Positions 48,061-59,137 are shown, counted from the stretch's first letter. The stretch is DNA of 64,000 nucleotides from Aplectana chamaeleonis (GCA_029168955.1 JAPDOI010000953.1:33501-97500); one strand, 5' to 3'. Notes: generated from the letters alone by a model not told the origin. A program made the numbers and translations.

Positions 48061-48835
48061 TCAAACTCCCCCCCCCTCCCCCCTTCAAACATCCTTATTT
48101 TATTACACAGCACGGGCTGTAACCATTATAGTCCACCAAAAGTTGCACATCTAATTACCAATGAAAAGCGGTTGGTCGAAGCTCGATGTGCTTGAAAATC
48201 ATGGCAGAGCAACCGCTCTCGCTCAACCGGTGGCGTGCGTTTTGCATAGGAATACATGCATATTGATCTTCTGCCGACCGCTTCCCATTGATAAGCAGAG
48301 GTACGAAATTAGCTGGACTGCACCATGTTGCCTAGCTCCCTCAATTTGAGCCGGTCGAAGTAAAGCTTATTGGGATTATCATGTCAAACACTTCTTATCA
48401 CTGTTATATTTTGCCGTGACCGACCGCTCCGCTGCTTAATCCGTCCGAACTTATCCGAGCAAGTTAGGCTTTACATACAATTTGACATTTTTAGCCCCTC
48501 TCTACATAAATGCAATGAGCGCTGTTCTGTGCTCTCGTACTTGCAAACATCCGCATTTTTTCGCATAACCCTGGCTTCACCATTTCAATACGACAAAAGT
48601 AATTTTACTGCAATCAAACATTAGAGGTAAACCTGCTAGATAAAAACTGTTTGAGCACATCAGCTCCAGGTGGGGAGATGGTGGGTAGAACACGGTCAAA
48701 ACTCAACCTACTCACGCTCCTGGGAAGAGGGTTCTAAGCAAAATTGGCATTGGAGTGGGGGTCTGAGCGAAACTGGCCGACCCGCACCTCATGCAGTACC
48801 CTCGTACCATAATTCTACAGCAATTACCGAATTAT
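48060..48835. other. No feature recognised
   Basis: About 780 bases inside the split W3 element, with a C-rich run near 48,070 and no supported gene. Confidence 0.4.
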
Positions 48836-49749
48836 AAATTAACGTGATTTAAAGACATTTTCGTTAAGCATTAATCGTTAATTTTCGAGAAAAAACCGCG
48901 CTAACCCGTTAATGAGTTAACACGTTAACGATATAACGCACAGCCCTGGTTAACAGTATTCGCTCGGTAATTCGAAACGAAACCCTAACAGTAGCTATAC
49001 CATCGGATAGCTCTCAACCTCAGGATTACAAATGTTGCTCTAGTTTCGCTCAAGGTTGACTTTGAAGCGAGTTATAGGAAAAAGACGAAAAAGAAAGAAA
49101 CCCGACCTCGCGCGCCTTCTGACCAAATCCTACGAGCGGTATTGTAGTGTCAAAGACAAAGTTCGCGATCAAGGATGTGCGAAATTTTCTGTTTTCTGTT
49201 TTCTGTGAAGATAGGCGGAAATTGGACAGAAAACAGAAAAAAAATGTGTACCGCGATTCGCAGCAGGACTGCTTTTTTTTGGATTTTTCGAAGCTAAGCC
49301 AACGGGGTTAGGGTGTACTTCACCCAGGCTCTCTGCAGTTGTACCACGCTAGACACTTTTATCTCGCTGTAGTGGTTATCCACTAGGGCACGTGTGGCGT
49401 GGTGGGAGGAAAGGATGCTAATCGCTGTACCAGGGCTGTGCGTAATTACGAATTACGATTTACGAATTACGAATTACGGGCGTTTTTGGCAATTTTTTTA
49501 CGATTCACGATTTACGAAATTTCGACCCGAAATCGTAACGAATCGTAACAACTCGTAACAACTCGTGAAAATGCGGTTGAAAGAACAATATAAGTTTGCT
49601 GTCCAGATCATAGATTAATGTAGCACTTATTTGACATTCCATTCCGATTATCCTTTTCAATCTCTATTTTCGGTTAAATCTTGTTATTCCCATCCGAGCG
49701 TCGACAACATGACATGGCGTAATACAATAGTTGATAACGAGATTTAGGT

Positions 49750-50145
49750 ATGACCGACCGCTCTTCTTCTCACTCTGATCGACTCAAAAGTGTGAAAGTG
49801 TTCCAACCTTTACCTGTTTCACATGCGAGCCAAGTCGGCGGAGCCGAGCTCTACAGTTGTTTATCTCCAAGGAGTGCTCTCGTCCGCCATCATGAACACG
49901 AGAGACGCAGACATATGGTAGAGCTATCGCCTATATCGGAGGGAAATTCCGGCCCAGAGTTGCAGACAACTGCTGTTGCAACACTTATTGCAAACAGGGG
50001 CAAGCTGGGACTACGAGGTCATGTCACGATTAGTCTTCGTCCCAACACGTTTAATGTCGAACTGCAGTCTGCAAAAGTGATCGTCTGCAACTGCGGACTA
50101 GAGCTCCATGCCGCTATAGAAATCGAATATGGAGTTCGGCTCTGA
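49750..50145 (+). CDS. 131-codon open frame inside W5, product unknown
   Basis: Starts at ATG (MTDRSSSHSDRLKSVKVFQP), continues through HHEHERRRHMVELSPISEGN and ends IEIEYGVRL. No domain, signal peptide or membrane segment is recognised, and no Cys pattern stands out. Parts of the DNA are self-similar (CTACAGTTG, CAGACAACTGC, CTGCAGTCTGCAA, CAACTGCGG), so the frame could be chance openness in a word-like sequence. It could also be a captured host fragment carried by the transposon. No splice context is evident. I would not treat it as a gene without expression evidence. Confidence 0.25.
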   Translation: MTDRSSSHSDRLKSVKVFQPLPVSHASQVGGAELYSCLSPRSALVRHHEHERRRHMVELSPISEGNSGPELQTTAVATLIANRGKLGLRGHVTISLRPNTFNVELQSAKVIVCNCGLELHAAIEIEYGVRL

Positions 50146-50465
50146 ACGCCTAGCAGGCTATGGAGCAAATAAAGTTCGAAACCCACAAGCTTCAACGTGA
50201 ATCTTCAGCGGTTTAAAAGTTACGGGTGAAAACAGTTCTTTCGTGAATTGGAATCTGCTGTAGGATCGGGGAAATATTTCTCTAACCTGAAAACATTATT
50301 CGACGAACAGTTTTACGGGGAGTCCTGGAATAAGATTAGATAGATATCTATGCCCAGATGCAAGTCAGCTGCGAGAGAAAAACTGAATTTTCCGATTCGA
50401 TGAGGAAAGTTTCAAGAAAAGTTATGACTACAGTCCATCATCTTTTCAAAAAGGTTATTACAGGC

Positions 50466-50610
50466 TATAAAACGGCGAAATTCACATTGTTCCTAGGCGT
50501 GCTGGTGCGGAGCGGAGGTTATAGACAGTGAGAGAGCGGAGGGCAGACGGAGGCCCAGGCGTCGCCCGCGCCGCTTGCGCCTCAAATGATGTGATTTACG
50601 ACGTTTTATA
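50466..50610. mobile_element. Small foldback element, family K, copy 2
   Basis: Ends TATAAAACGGCGAAATTCAC / TGATTTACGACGTTTTATA; the inverse of 23,191-23,335. Confidence 0.75.
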
Positions 50611-51186
50611 GGGGGTACATGTTTCTAAAGTTGGGGATTAAAGCAAATTCAAAACAAATGCAAAGAAAAAAGAAGTGTAAGACATTTACCATTTTTGGAA
50701 ACAGTAATTTGAAGGGAACCTTCACCTTTTTTGCATTTCAGATTCCTAAGCAACCTAAGCATCGCGAACCTCTATCTCTACCGCAACAATTTTATGTTTA
50801 TGGGAAGGAACGCTAATAAATTCATTCGGAGTAACGCTTCACAAATGTAGAGGGCAGACTGGAATGGTTCAGAAAGTGGTTTCGGAAACGTACATATATC
50901 CCCTTTAAAATGACCACCTTGTCCAAGTATCCTTGCCTTGATTGATCGTTTCTAAAACTATCAAACCGCGATTTTTTCCCTCATCACAGTGTTGACCTCG
51001 TTAGCTTGGATTGAACTAAGTTTAGTGAGGCGCTTATTCTTTATGTTTCAGTTCTTCTCTATGTTTCAACCTGGGCATACGTGGCCCAGGTTTGGCACTT
51101 GAATACGCGTAAAGTTTCAGCTTTGTCTATTTCATTGGTATTTATCCCACTAATGTATACTGGGAATTTCTTCAAGCACTGCTTAA

Positions 51187-51671
51187 AGGCAGCAGACACG
51201 CTCAAAAATGATATCAATTTTATGGATTCAACTGAAGGTCTGAAGCTATTAGTATTCAGAAATAACGATAAAGACCAAAACAAATCGACGGAAATTAAGA
51301 CATAACGGTACGTTCTATATTGGCTCAGAAATGGACGAGTTGTACGGCACTGGCTGAAATAGCGGAGCTAGCACCAAATTTGTTGGGATAACGACGCTAA
51401 TGTCCTCGTACGGCCCTTTCTGGAACGCTTACGCCATTAGAAGCCTAAAAAGTAATCTGAAGTGGCCGCAATCGAGCATTGAATACCTGTATGGAGGGGC
51501 GGAGCCCGTATCGATGGGCGGAGCAAGGATGATTTCGTGACTGAATACGGCTCAAATACGGTCATTTGGAATCGTTTTTAACGCTTGCAACTTCGTGAGG
51601 GCTCTTCTAGGGCCTGCACGACCCCACTAATGTAGTTATCTCAACAACTTTTTCGAGCGTGTCTGCTGCCT
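51187..51671. mobile_element. TTAA MITE, family F
   Basis: Near-perfect ends AGGCAGCAGACACGCTC / GAGCGTGTCTGCTGCCT with TTAA on both sides (51,183-51,186; 51,672-51,675). The interior is unique in this window. Confidence 0.92.
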
Positions 51672-52074
51672 TTAAAGCAGTTTTATTTTGAACCTCAACC
51701 TCAAATCTTCCTCTATATACACTTCATCACTGAACTTCTGAGACGTTCCTACATCGAGTGAGGTTCGGGCTATGTGTGGGATTATTACTCATTGTTACGA
51801 TTTACGAATTACGATTTACGAATTACGAGGAATTTTTGAAAATTACGATTTACGATTTACGAAATTAAAAAATTCAGTTACGCACAGCCCTGCGCTGTAC
51901 ACGGTCGGGTTCGATCCTCGCCGAGGTGAACCAATACAACCGACCCTCCGGGATCCTTCAATTGGTGACAGATTCATGTAAGGAGATGAAGGCACTCATT
52001 GAGAAGTCGGCTGGACCCCGCAAGCCACTAAATAAGCATGAAACCCATTCCTATGAGAAAATTTGCCGCGCCAG

Positions 52075-52620
52075 CGCCGGGAAAGTACCGCGATCCTTGA
52101 CTGTGCCGCGATAGTTCCGCGATAGTGCCGCAGCGGCTCCGTGATCAAAAGATTCTGCTGCCGTGCCTTGAGCCTCGACATCGCCGCGATAGTACCGCAA
52201 CGGCTCCGCGGTATAACCGCGTGGGCTCCACAAGGATGCAGCGGCGAAGCCGCGTGGAGTACGATGCACTGTGCTGTGTGGTAAAACAAAATTTTCGCCG
52301 CTCCAACTTGAGGTACATTCCTTGTTTTCTTGTGCGCAAAAGCGGCGGTAACCTCTCTCCTTATCAAACAAAGGACGTAGCGACCGCGGGTGCGAACTTT
52401 CGTTCTCACAATTAGATCCCCTCTAGTTGTCTTATAATTCCTAAATAACTTCATATCAGACACTCTCCTGGAGCCGCTGCTGCGTTATCGCGGAGCCGTA
52501 GCGGTACTGTCGGGTTCCCGCTATGGCTCCGCGGTGGTGCCGCCGCGGCTCCGCGAGCGTGCCGCTTCGGTGTCTGTACGCGCCAAAGCGGCACTATCGC
52601 GGAGCCGCAGCGGCAATTCC
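52075..52620. repeat. GC-rich word array (CCGCGATAGTNCCGC / GCGGCTCCGCG)
   Basis: Repeats of GTGCCGCGATAGTTCCGC, GCAGCGGCTCCGTG and inverted CGCGGAGCCGCAGCGGCA fill 52,075-52,260 and 52,465-52,620, with about 200 bases of other sequence between. The several overlapping open frames are composition artefacts. Confidence 0.7.
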
Positions 52621-52624
52621 TCTC

Positions 52625-53244
52625 AGAGTCAAGCCTCTACGAATACCCGCTCCCCAGCGTACCTGCTTTAGTAGAGCGGGGTGCACGCAAAACTTCAAAT
52701 ACGTGTTTTAATTCACTGCAACGCAGGTGGCACAGAATTCAGTTAAGATGAAGAGCCGAGAAATTGATGGTGAGCCTATGAGGCGGATGATAACTCTGCC
52801 ACAGAGGTACGAAAGGCTCTCAACGGTGAAGCGAACGGCGCGTCTGGTCATTCATACTCTAACGGCACAGGTGCGCGGTACGGGCGTGGCTTTCAGCTCT
52901 GAGGAGTAGTACAGTGTTCAAACCAGCAGTCATAAGTGTCAAAATATGTACACTCAGGAACGGAAAGCTCGCTCCGACTTCAATACGTACTCCTTGCACA
53001 GACATATGTATTGAACTTACCATAGAGTAATCGAGCTTTTATTGCCTGGAAAAAGCAAGGTTCGATGAACATTTGTCATCTCATCGCACCCATAATCTGC
53101 ATTTCTTGAGCGTCTATACTTTTTGTTCTGGCCAACTGTAAGCTTTTGAAAATTCAATGAAAGTAGCCCAGATCACTCAAAAAATGTATGAAAAAGTTAA
53201 ATGTTTTGAAAAATTTCGTTTAGTGTACGCTTAAAACGCTTTAT
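52625..53244. other. No feature recognised
   Basis: About 600 bases inside the right half of W4 without a repeat partner or supported exon. Confidence 0.35.
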
Positions 53245-54754
53245 TGATTTTTGAAAATTTTCTGTTTTCTGTTTCTGTTTTCTGCTCATTTTTAGAGATT
53301 TTTTTCTGTTTCCTGTTTTCTGTCAAACTAGGTTTTCTGCTTTCTGGGTCGCGATCAAACATGCAAGCGCGAAAAAACCGGCCAATTTTTAATCTAGAAC
53401 TTTCTTGTCTTTTGATGGTGGACGAGCCCACTCCACATCATCGGCATCGATGATCTCCAATATCAAGAGCATCAGCTGGCTTGAAATTGAATTCCAACGA
53501 ATGAATATTGACCATCGCACTGACCTGCTCGAATATTTATGTACTCATCTAATCAAAAACATTGACTGGAGTGCTTGCTTTCATTGTTCAACTGTTTTTA
53601 TTCGGTAAACTTGCATTTATTTCTTCCTTTGAATGACGATGATTTCTGACTGCTCGGCATGAGACCTCGCTCTTTTGGGCGGCGCTGTGCTCTATAGTGA
53701 GGACCGAATATTCGAGTTCGAATAAATATACGAATTTTTCGAGCGAATTTTTATTCGAACATTCGAATATATGCAAAAGGTGAATATTCGAACATTATTC
53801 GAATTCGACTATTCGCAAAGGGCGAATATTCCAAAATTATTCGGATTCGACTATTCGCAAAAGGTGAATATTCGAATATTATTCGAGTTCGTCTATTCGC
53901 AGAGGTGAATATTCGAACGTTAGTCGAACACTCGAGCTGATTCAACAAAATTTATGAAAATTAGCGCTTATATATGAAGGAATCGACATACTTTTCGAAA
54001 CTGACATCATTTTCAACACTACTCCATTGTTCCACTTTTCCAAAGAGCTAAATTTTTTGCCCACACCTCGTCTGAGAAAGCTACTAACTCAGGCAATCGC
54101 GGGGTTCGGTGGCAGGTTGAAATGCCTCTTTCCCAATGAAATTGATCCGATGTGGCTGATCGGCGGAGGTTCCGGCATGACTCATAGCAGCCATTTCGTG
54201 GTATTTTCCCTCATGTGGCGGAGGTTTTGCGGCAACTTGCTGCGGTGTCCGTACTGTTTTTCTCGAATACTCTCTCGTACAGAGTGCGGAAATGGTGGTC
54301 CACAATGTATACGCCTCACTGAAATGTGACGTGTTTGTGCGTAGCAGGGCTGACAGGGCTTGGAATATCGACGCTCGGGCGGGCGTCGGTGGCAAGTTGA
54401 TAAGTCAATTCTGCTAGCTCTCAACCCGCCGCCGACGCCCGCTGCTCTGGAAGCGGTAGATGGTAGTCGGTGGGAGGTGATTAGGCGGGGCTTTCGGTGT
54501 AAACATGTGAGTGTGACGTCACATTGAGTGGTCGGTGGTAAGTGATTAGGCAGATCTCTCGGCGTGAACGGGCAATGTAGGGTTGGTGGGAGGTTGACAC
54601 GCGGAGTTTTCGGCATGAATGAGGGAGTTTTTGGGCCTTGCCCGCCCTTTTTTTCGTCTCGAGCGCAAGCAAGCTGTCTGTTCAACTCTTCCCGACCAGC
54701 CACCGACCCCCGCGACTGCCTGAGAAGGCGATTTTACACCGGGGGTACGTGGCA

Positions 54755-55140
54755 ATCGCGCTTGGCCACGCCCATTTTTCCATGCAGCCGCGCAATAATA
54801 ACACCGACCCGGGGTTTTCCTTCCCATTCAAAATAGTTGCGGAGCGGAAAAATAGGGGTGGCCAAGCGGCCGCGATCGCAGCCTTGGGGGGGGGGTGGTG
54901 AACACAGATTTGACATCCGTTTCTGGTTTTACGGAAGGTTGCGGCACAGTGCCTTGGTTTGTCGACGTTTTAGATTTGGCCGAGCTATCTCGGCAGTCGG
55001 GGCCACTTGGCCATTGCATATGGCCATGCCTAATTATCCGCATCGCAACGATTTTGGAAGGGGAAAAACCCGGATTGGTCTTATATTTGCGCGGCGGCAC
55101 GGAAAATCGGGCGTGTTCTTGTGGGACGGCAATTGGTACC
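54755..55140. mobile_element. GC-rich foldback element
   Basis: CAGCCGCGCAATAATAACAC, then CCGGGGTTTTCCTTCC and GTTGCGGAGCGG, are inverted at 55,020-55,110 (CCGCATCGCAACG, GGGGAAAAACCCGG, CGCGGCGGCACGG). Arms about 110 bases. G- and C-runs at 54,888-54,897 and 55,142-55,153 sit near the ends. Confidence 0.7.
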
Positions 55141-55293
55141 CTCCCCCCCCCCCTGCCGGTGATAGCACCGATTTGGCTAAAACTTCGCCAAAAGGCTTTT
55201 TTGCGCTAATGATTGAGAATCTCTTATCCTTTTCGCGATTTTTGAAGGATTAATGAAGATTAAGGGTAGGTTCTCTGCCATTGGGCTACTACA

Positions 55294-55543
55294 TACAGGC
55301 CATAAAACGGCCAATGTCTCACCGTCGACTGCGTACCACGCGCTGCGCGACCGCACACGCGTCGGAAGCAGACGGGTTTTGGCCGCCGCGCGACGATTTC
55401 AGGCCGCCGCGCGACGCTGTTTCAGCGCCGCGGCGGCCGAAACTCGTCGCGCGGCGGCCAAACTCGTCTGCTTCCGACGCACGTGCGGTCGCGCATCGCG
55501 TGGTTCAGTCGACGGTGAGACATTGGCCGTTTTATGGCCTGTA
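55294..55543. mobile_element. Near-perfect 250-bp GC-rich palindrome
   Basis: TACAGGCCATAAAACGGCCA and the next about 90 bases (through CACCGTCGACTG, CGTCGGAAGCAGACG and GGCCGCCGCGCGACGA) are reversed at 55,435-55,543 with few mismatches. The short centre has GCGACGCTGTTTCAGCGCCG. The high arm identity suggests recent origin. Confidence 0.85.
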
Positions 55544-55882
55544 TAACCCACTTCACTCAAAGAGAAAGCTGATAACGGGTTTGTGATATACATACCAAGG
55601 AACCTCTCCAGGCGGAATTTTAGTCAGATCGGAGACTTTGACGACATAATTATCCTATACCTACATACCTTGATCTTACGAAGCACCAAAAGTAGACCTC
55701 TTATTCGTGTTTAGTACCTCAAATAACCCCTTGGGCTAGGTTAGAGCGAAAAAGCTGATTTTGTATCATTATTTGAGTTGGAAATTCATAGATTTAGGAA
55801 TTAGTCTGCCTTATTAGTTTTATTTGTTGGAGGAAATGAAGCTTTAGAAGAAGATTTCAACTTTTTATTGCCTCTCACTATG
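55544..55882. other. No feature recognised
   Basis: Unremarkable AT-leaning sequence inside W6. Confidence 0.35.
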
Positions 55883-56356
55883 TACAGAACCGAGCAAATT
55901 TTTTGCAAAGAAAGCGTTTTGCGACGTTTTTTTGCGCTCACAAAGCGCCGCGACGCCATAACTTGTTCCTAAGTGGTCCAATTTCGATTCTGAATTCATT
56001 TCTGGATCGCTTTCATTTAGAGCTATACGATGGTGTTGCAAAAAGATAGATTAAACTCCAGAAGTTTATCGAAATTTGCATAATTGCACCTCTGAACCCC
56101 TCATTATTAACTGATCAGACGGTCATTATAGCAGAAATCTGTCATTTTTTGACCTGTGGTCGATGTGAATTAGAGAAGGAAATACACATTTTTCAACGAC
56201 ATATCGGAGTTAAAAGACTTTCTACGCATACTATTTCATTCGCCTCACTAAGAGGAACACGAAAACCACCTGAAGAACTCATTCCGTCAATTTGGAAGTG
56301 ACTTGTGGCGATGCGGCGCTTTGTGAACTTTTGCAAAAAATATGCTCGGTACTGTA
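55883..56356. mobile_element. MITE family M, copy 2
   Basis: Inverted ends TACAGAACCGAGCA / TGCTCGGTACTGTA and subterminal repeats AAGCGCCGCGACGCC / GGCGATGCGGCGCTTTGTGA. Colinear with 46,786-47,270. Confidence 0.85.
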
Positions 56357-56706
56357 GTTGCGTGATACTGATATTAAGGCTTAGATTATTCGTCATTGGA
56401 ATATTCGAGTTTCGAATATTCGTTCGTTCAAAGTAAAATTTGTTCGAGTTCAATCGAAATTCGTTCGTTCGTAATAAAAAATGAGCGAATTTATACGAAA
56501 TTCGTTTGTTCGAAATAAAAAAATGATTGAATTTATTCGAAATTCGTTCGCTTGAAATAAAAATTAACGAACTTATTCGAAATTCGTTTGTTCGAAAGAA
56601 AATTGAACGAATTTATTCGAAATTCGTTCGTGCGAAATAAACAATAAACGAATTTATGCAAAACTCGTTCGTTCGCTCTTTTTTTTTGAAAAGTCCTCAC
56701 TATCCT

Positions 56707-57480
56707 GTGCACGTCTCAGAAAAATGAAAACATGTTACATGTAATATAAAACGCCTGAAATAATATACATGTAATATAAATTTACCAATGTATATTGCTT
56801 GCGAATTATCTCGACCGATGTATATGTTACTGTGCTTCTCTGGACCAAACTCCGGTCCGCAGCACGCTTTGCGGTAGCGCGCTTCCGGGTCGGAAGAGTT
56901 TCTAGCGCCGCAGCCGCCAATCTGCTGACTCGAGGTGGGTTTTGGAAGCTGGAAACTAAACAAAATTGGATAAAACTGTATAAAAGCCACACCGAGTCAG
57001 CTTTGGCGCTGGAAACTCGACTGACTCGAGCGGGCGCGGCCGCAAAGTATATCGAGACGCAATTGCGGGCCGGAATTCGGCTCAGAGAAGCACAGTGCAT
57101 GTGATATAACGGCCACTCGCTCGCAGGCCAAATGTCGCACGTAATATGGTTTAGATGGCTGAAAACATAATACTTGTAACATAAGAGACGATTACAATAT
57201 ACTTGTAACATACCTCGGTCAATGTAAGTTACATGTGAATCATCTCTACTTAAGTATATTACAGAGTGACGTAATTCGAATATCTTCAACAGCTTAGGGC
57301 CCATGTTGAACACCTTCTCCAAACCAGCGCAGCATACGGGCCGTCGCGTACCTTGGCGGCGACTGCAGATGTAATATAAGTGTAAGTTACATGCCATATA
57401 GAGGTAAAATACTTGAATGTCTCAAGTATCTTACACTTCTTATTTCATGTAACATGTTTTCATTTTTCTGAGATGTGCAC
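56707..57480. mobile_element. Foldback element with TGTAATATAA words
   Basis: Inverted ends of about 33 bases: CTCAGAAAAATGAAAACATG and its reverse complement (to about 57,472), bordered by GTGCAC on both sides. Inside both ends, words such as CATGTAATATAA, CTTGTAACATA and ATGTATAT recur. The core (56,830-57,110) is GC-richer and contains a foldback around CTGACTCGAG. No gene is recognised. Confidence 0.7.
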
Positions 57481-57849
57481 GAACTGGCATCTTTGGGCCC
57501 TAGAAACTCTAATTCTGGCCCGTTTTTCACCGCGCTACCTTCATAGTTTTTCTGCTGCTCTCGAAGTAAGCTGATTTTTGTAGTTTTTTTCGATAACGTT
57601 TTTCATCGTGACCACTGCCTTTAGGAGACCCGCATTCTCTACTGTCACTCCTTTCAGTGTTAAAGCTTTGCGTAAACCAATGCTTTCAGTTTTTTTTTCG
57701 TGCTATGAGTCGGGGCAACTTTTTGTATAGCTGATATGCTAGAAATCAAAAGCATTAATTTACGTAAGAAATTTTAGGAAGCCTGAATAAAGTTGCTCAG
57801 CGCAAATTCAACCGAATGGAATGTGAGTGTTCACTATAAGATCTTTCAG

Positions 57850-58055
57850 ACGACACCCCTGATTGGATCACCTATGGATGATGCTCCTTCACGATTACAA
57901 TTGGTCTCAACATTGGGATATCTGCAAACCCAGTGCGCTTTGAGTCGGAGTAAAAACTGCTCCAGCGAGCATGTGCACAATATAATGTCACAATGCGAAG
58001 AACGGATGAAACCACGTGCTGGATATCCACAATTCGACAGACATCGTCTCTTAAG
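57850..58055 (+). CDS. Candidate host gene 1, exon d
   Basis: The acceptor AAGATCTTTCAG ends at 57,849; the donor TTAAG|GTACGG starts at 58,056. The reading has 68 codons plus two bases, open: TTPLIGSPMDDAPSRLQLVS, then TLGYLQTQCALSRSKNCSSE, then HVHNIMSQCEERMKPRAGYP. It has three Cys and one sequon (NCS). It enters in phase 0, matching exon c, and leaves two bases into a codon, matching the next exon. No repeat elsewhere in the window resembles it. Further exons could hide in the transposon-filled intron upstream. Confidence 0.65.
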
Positions 58056-59137
58056 GTACGGTCGAGTTCTGTGTATGTATATGGTGTCTGTCTGGGCGTA
58101 ATTTTTTGAGAAGTAGTAAGGCTTCGCGTTAAAATCAGCATAATTTTTCTTCTGCAACTTTTTTACCAAATCTCTGGAATTCTGATTCAAGCAAACTGAG
58201 TATATTACGTAAGACTTCTACCAGCTTACTACATCATGACAAGTAGCACACTCTCACGGTACAAGTGTTAACAATAATTTGACAATAGCATTGCGTTCGC
58301 AATGGATTTGAACTTTTTTGCGACTTGATATGATACTTGCTTTATGAAGCATGTGTTATTTCAAATGCACGACGCTTCAGGCTCGCTGCCTCTATGGGGG
58401 AGGGGAGGAGGAGGAATAGCGGCTTTCCAAGCTTGCTGCTTCGGGGGTGAAAAGGGAAGTCCTTTGTCTGCTGTTTCACCGCGGAAGCAGCGAACTTGAG
58501 ACTTGCTGCTTAATCGTTGAAACAGAAGGCTTCAAACACAGTTCCACTTATCAAGCATGATTAAAGCGGTGAGCTTTACGCTTGCTTCTAAAAATACTCT
58601 AAAGAAATGTTCTCCAACCTTTTCATCTTCTCCACAGCTACCTGACGGCAGGTCGGATTATTGGTCAATGACTCAAATGGGGTTGGAGACCACCCGAACC
58701 GATGTCGGGGCGGCGTTGGGGTTCTCGACTCCCCGTATGGGACACGGGTTCGCATCGGTTCTTCAGCATGAGACCGATTTTCCGCATGGGAGAATCATAT
58801 GTTACAAGTAATTTACCCATCCTTAAAAAGAATACTTTCTAGTATCGGGCTCGCGAGTAACTTACATATCTATCAAGGATAACACACGAGTTGCATGATT
58901 TGGTAGTGGTAACTCGCAAGTACATAACTCGATCAAAACTTTCTAATAAGTCCACTGCAGCCGGCCACTAAGGTAATTGGAAATAAATTGACTGACTGGT
59001 GCAGCACCTAAAATTCCTTCACATTTTTGATATAATACCATTACCGGATTTTCTGATTCATTCGGAAACTCAAAGTTTCGAATAATGTTCACCCAACTCC
59101 CTGAGTTGGCTTGGTGCACTGAACTGGACTTTTTCAG
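58056..59137. other. Intron of candidate gene 1
   Basis: No repeat partner is recognised. A short frame at 58,557-58,811 has no splice support. The bases between 58,380 and 58,520 contain three imperfect copies of a GGCTTGCTGCTTC-like phrase. Confidence 0.45.

Larger units (their letters stand above)
46103..48948. mobile_element. hAT-like word-array element W3 (words GCGTTAA/GTTAAC), split by 2.6 kb
   Basis: The left end CAGGGGTGTGCGTTAATG and right end ATAACGCACAGCCCTG are inverted copies. Flanks GTGTACAG (46,095-46,102) and GTTAACAG (48,949-48,956) match at 6 of 8 bases. Words run to about 46,240 on the left and 48,836-48,940 on the right. Without the middle the element is about 250 bp. 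Confidence 0.75.
49431..51892. mobile_element. hAT-like word-array element W5 (words ACGAATT/ACGATTT)
   Basis: Perfect inverted ends CAGGGCTGTGCGTAA / TTACGCACAGCCCTG, flanked by a perfect 8-bp duplication CGCTGTAC (49,423-49,430; 51,893-51,900). Words TTACGAATTACGATTTACG run to about 49,570 on the left and 51,795-51,865 on the right. The 2.2 kb between includes an open frame, a small foldback and a TTAA MITE. Confidence 0.85.
49365..51930 (+). repeat. tRNA-derived SINE-like sequence split by W5
   Basis: With W5 and one target copy removed, 49,365-49,430 joins 51,901-51,930. The joined sequence has TAGTGGTTATCC (A-box-like) upstream and a perfect B-box GGTTCGATCC with CGGTCG..CTCGCCG around it. 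The T-arm pairs imperfectly and no intact tRNA cloverleaf was found, so a SINE or decayed tRNA copy is more likely than a tRNA gene. Confidence 0.35.
49170..53347. mobile_element. hAT-like word-array element W4 (words TTTTCTG), split by nested insertion
   Basis: The left end CAAGGATGTGCGAAATTTTC is a variant of the CAGGGNTGTGCG head. Words TTTTCTG run 49,180-49,205 and inverted ACAGAAAACAG to 49,240. The right words TTTTCTGTTTCTG run 53,250-53,347. Flanks TTCGCGAT (49,162-49,169) and GTCGCGAT (53,348-53,355) match at 7 of 8. The right end lacks the expected inverted head, so it is truncated or eroded. Confidence 0.55.
53695..56702. mobile_element. Word-array element W6 (words TTCGAATA / ATTCGTTCG), split
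   Basis: Ends TAGTGAGGAC / GTCCTCACTA. Left words (53,703-53,930: ATATTCGAATTCG-type, spaced about 55 bases by GCAAAAGGTGAATATTCGAA). Right words (56,385-56,680: GAAATTCGTTCGTTCGAAAT-type, about 60-base spacing). TAGNG ends fit the hAT pattern but no clean 8-bp duplication is seen. The middle 2.4 kb holds foldbacks and MITE M copy 2. Confidence 0.6.
49154..57620. mobile_element. TTAA-type MITE, family D, copy 2, spread over 8.5 kb by insertions
   Basis: The right part (57,480-57,620, ending ATCGTGACCACTGCCT) and the middle part (53,350-53,694, with TTGTCTTTTGATGGTGGACG and CATCGGCATCGATGATC) match D copy 1 in order. The left end AGACAAAGTTCGCGAT after TCAA (49,154) resembles the D start. The gaps hold W4, W6 and another element. 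The left-end assignment is the weakest part. Confidence 0.55.

Noticed and set aside
51996..52463. 155-codon minus-strand frame and its shadows
   Set aside because: It lies in a GC-rich word array where stop codons are rare in every frame.
54027..55593. Several 90-173-codon frames in both directions
   Set aside because: High GC and inverted repeats keep frames open; the frames cross foldback arms and have no splice or domain support.
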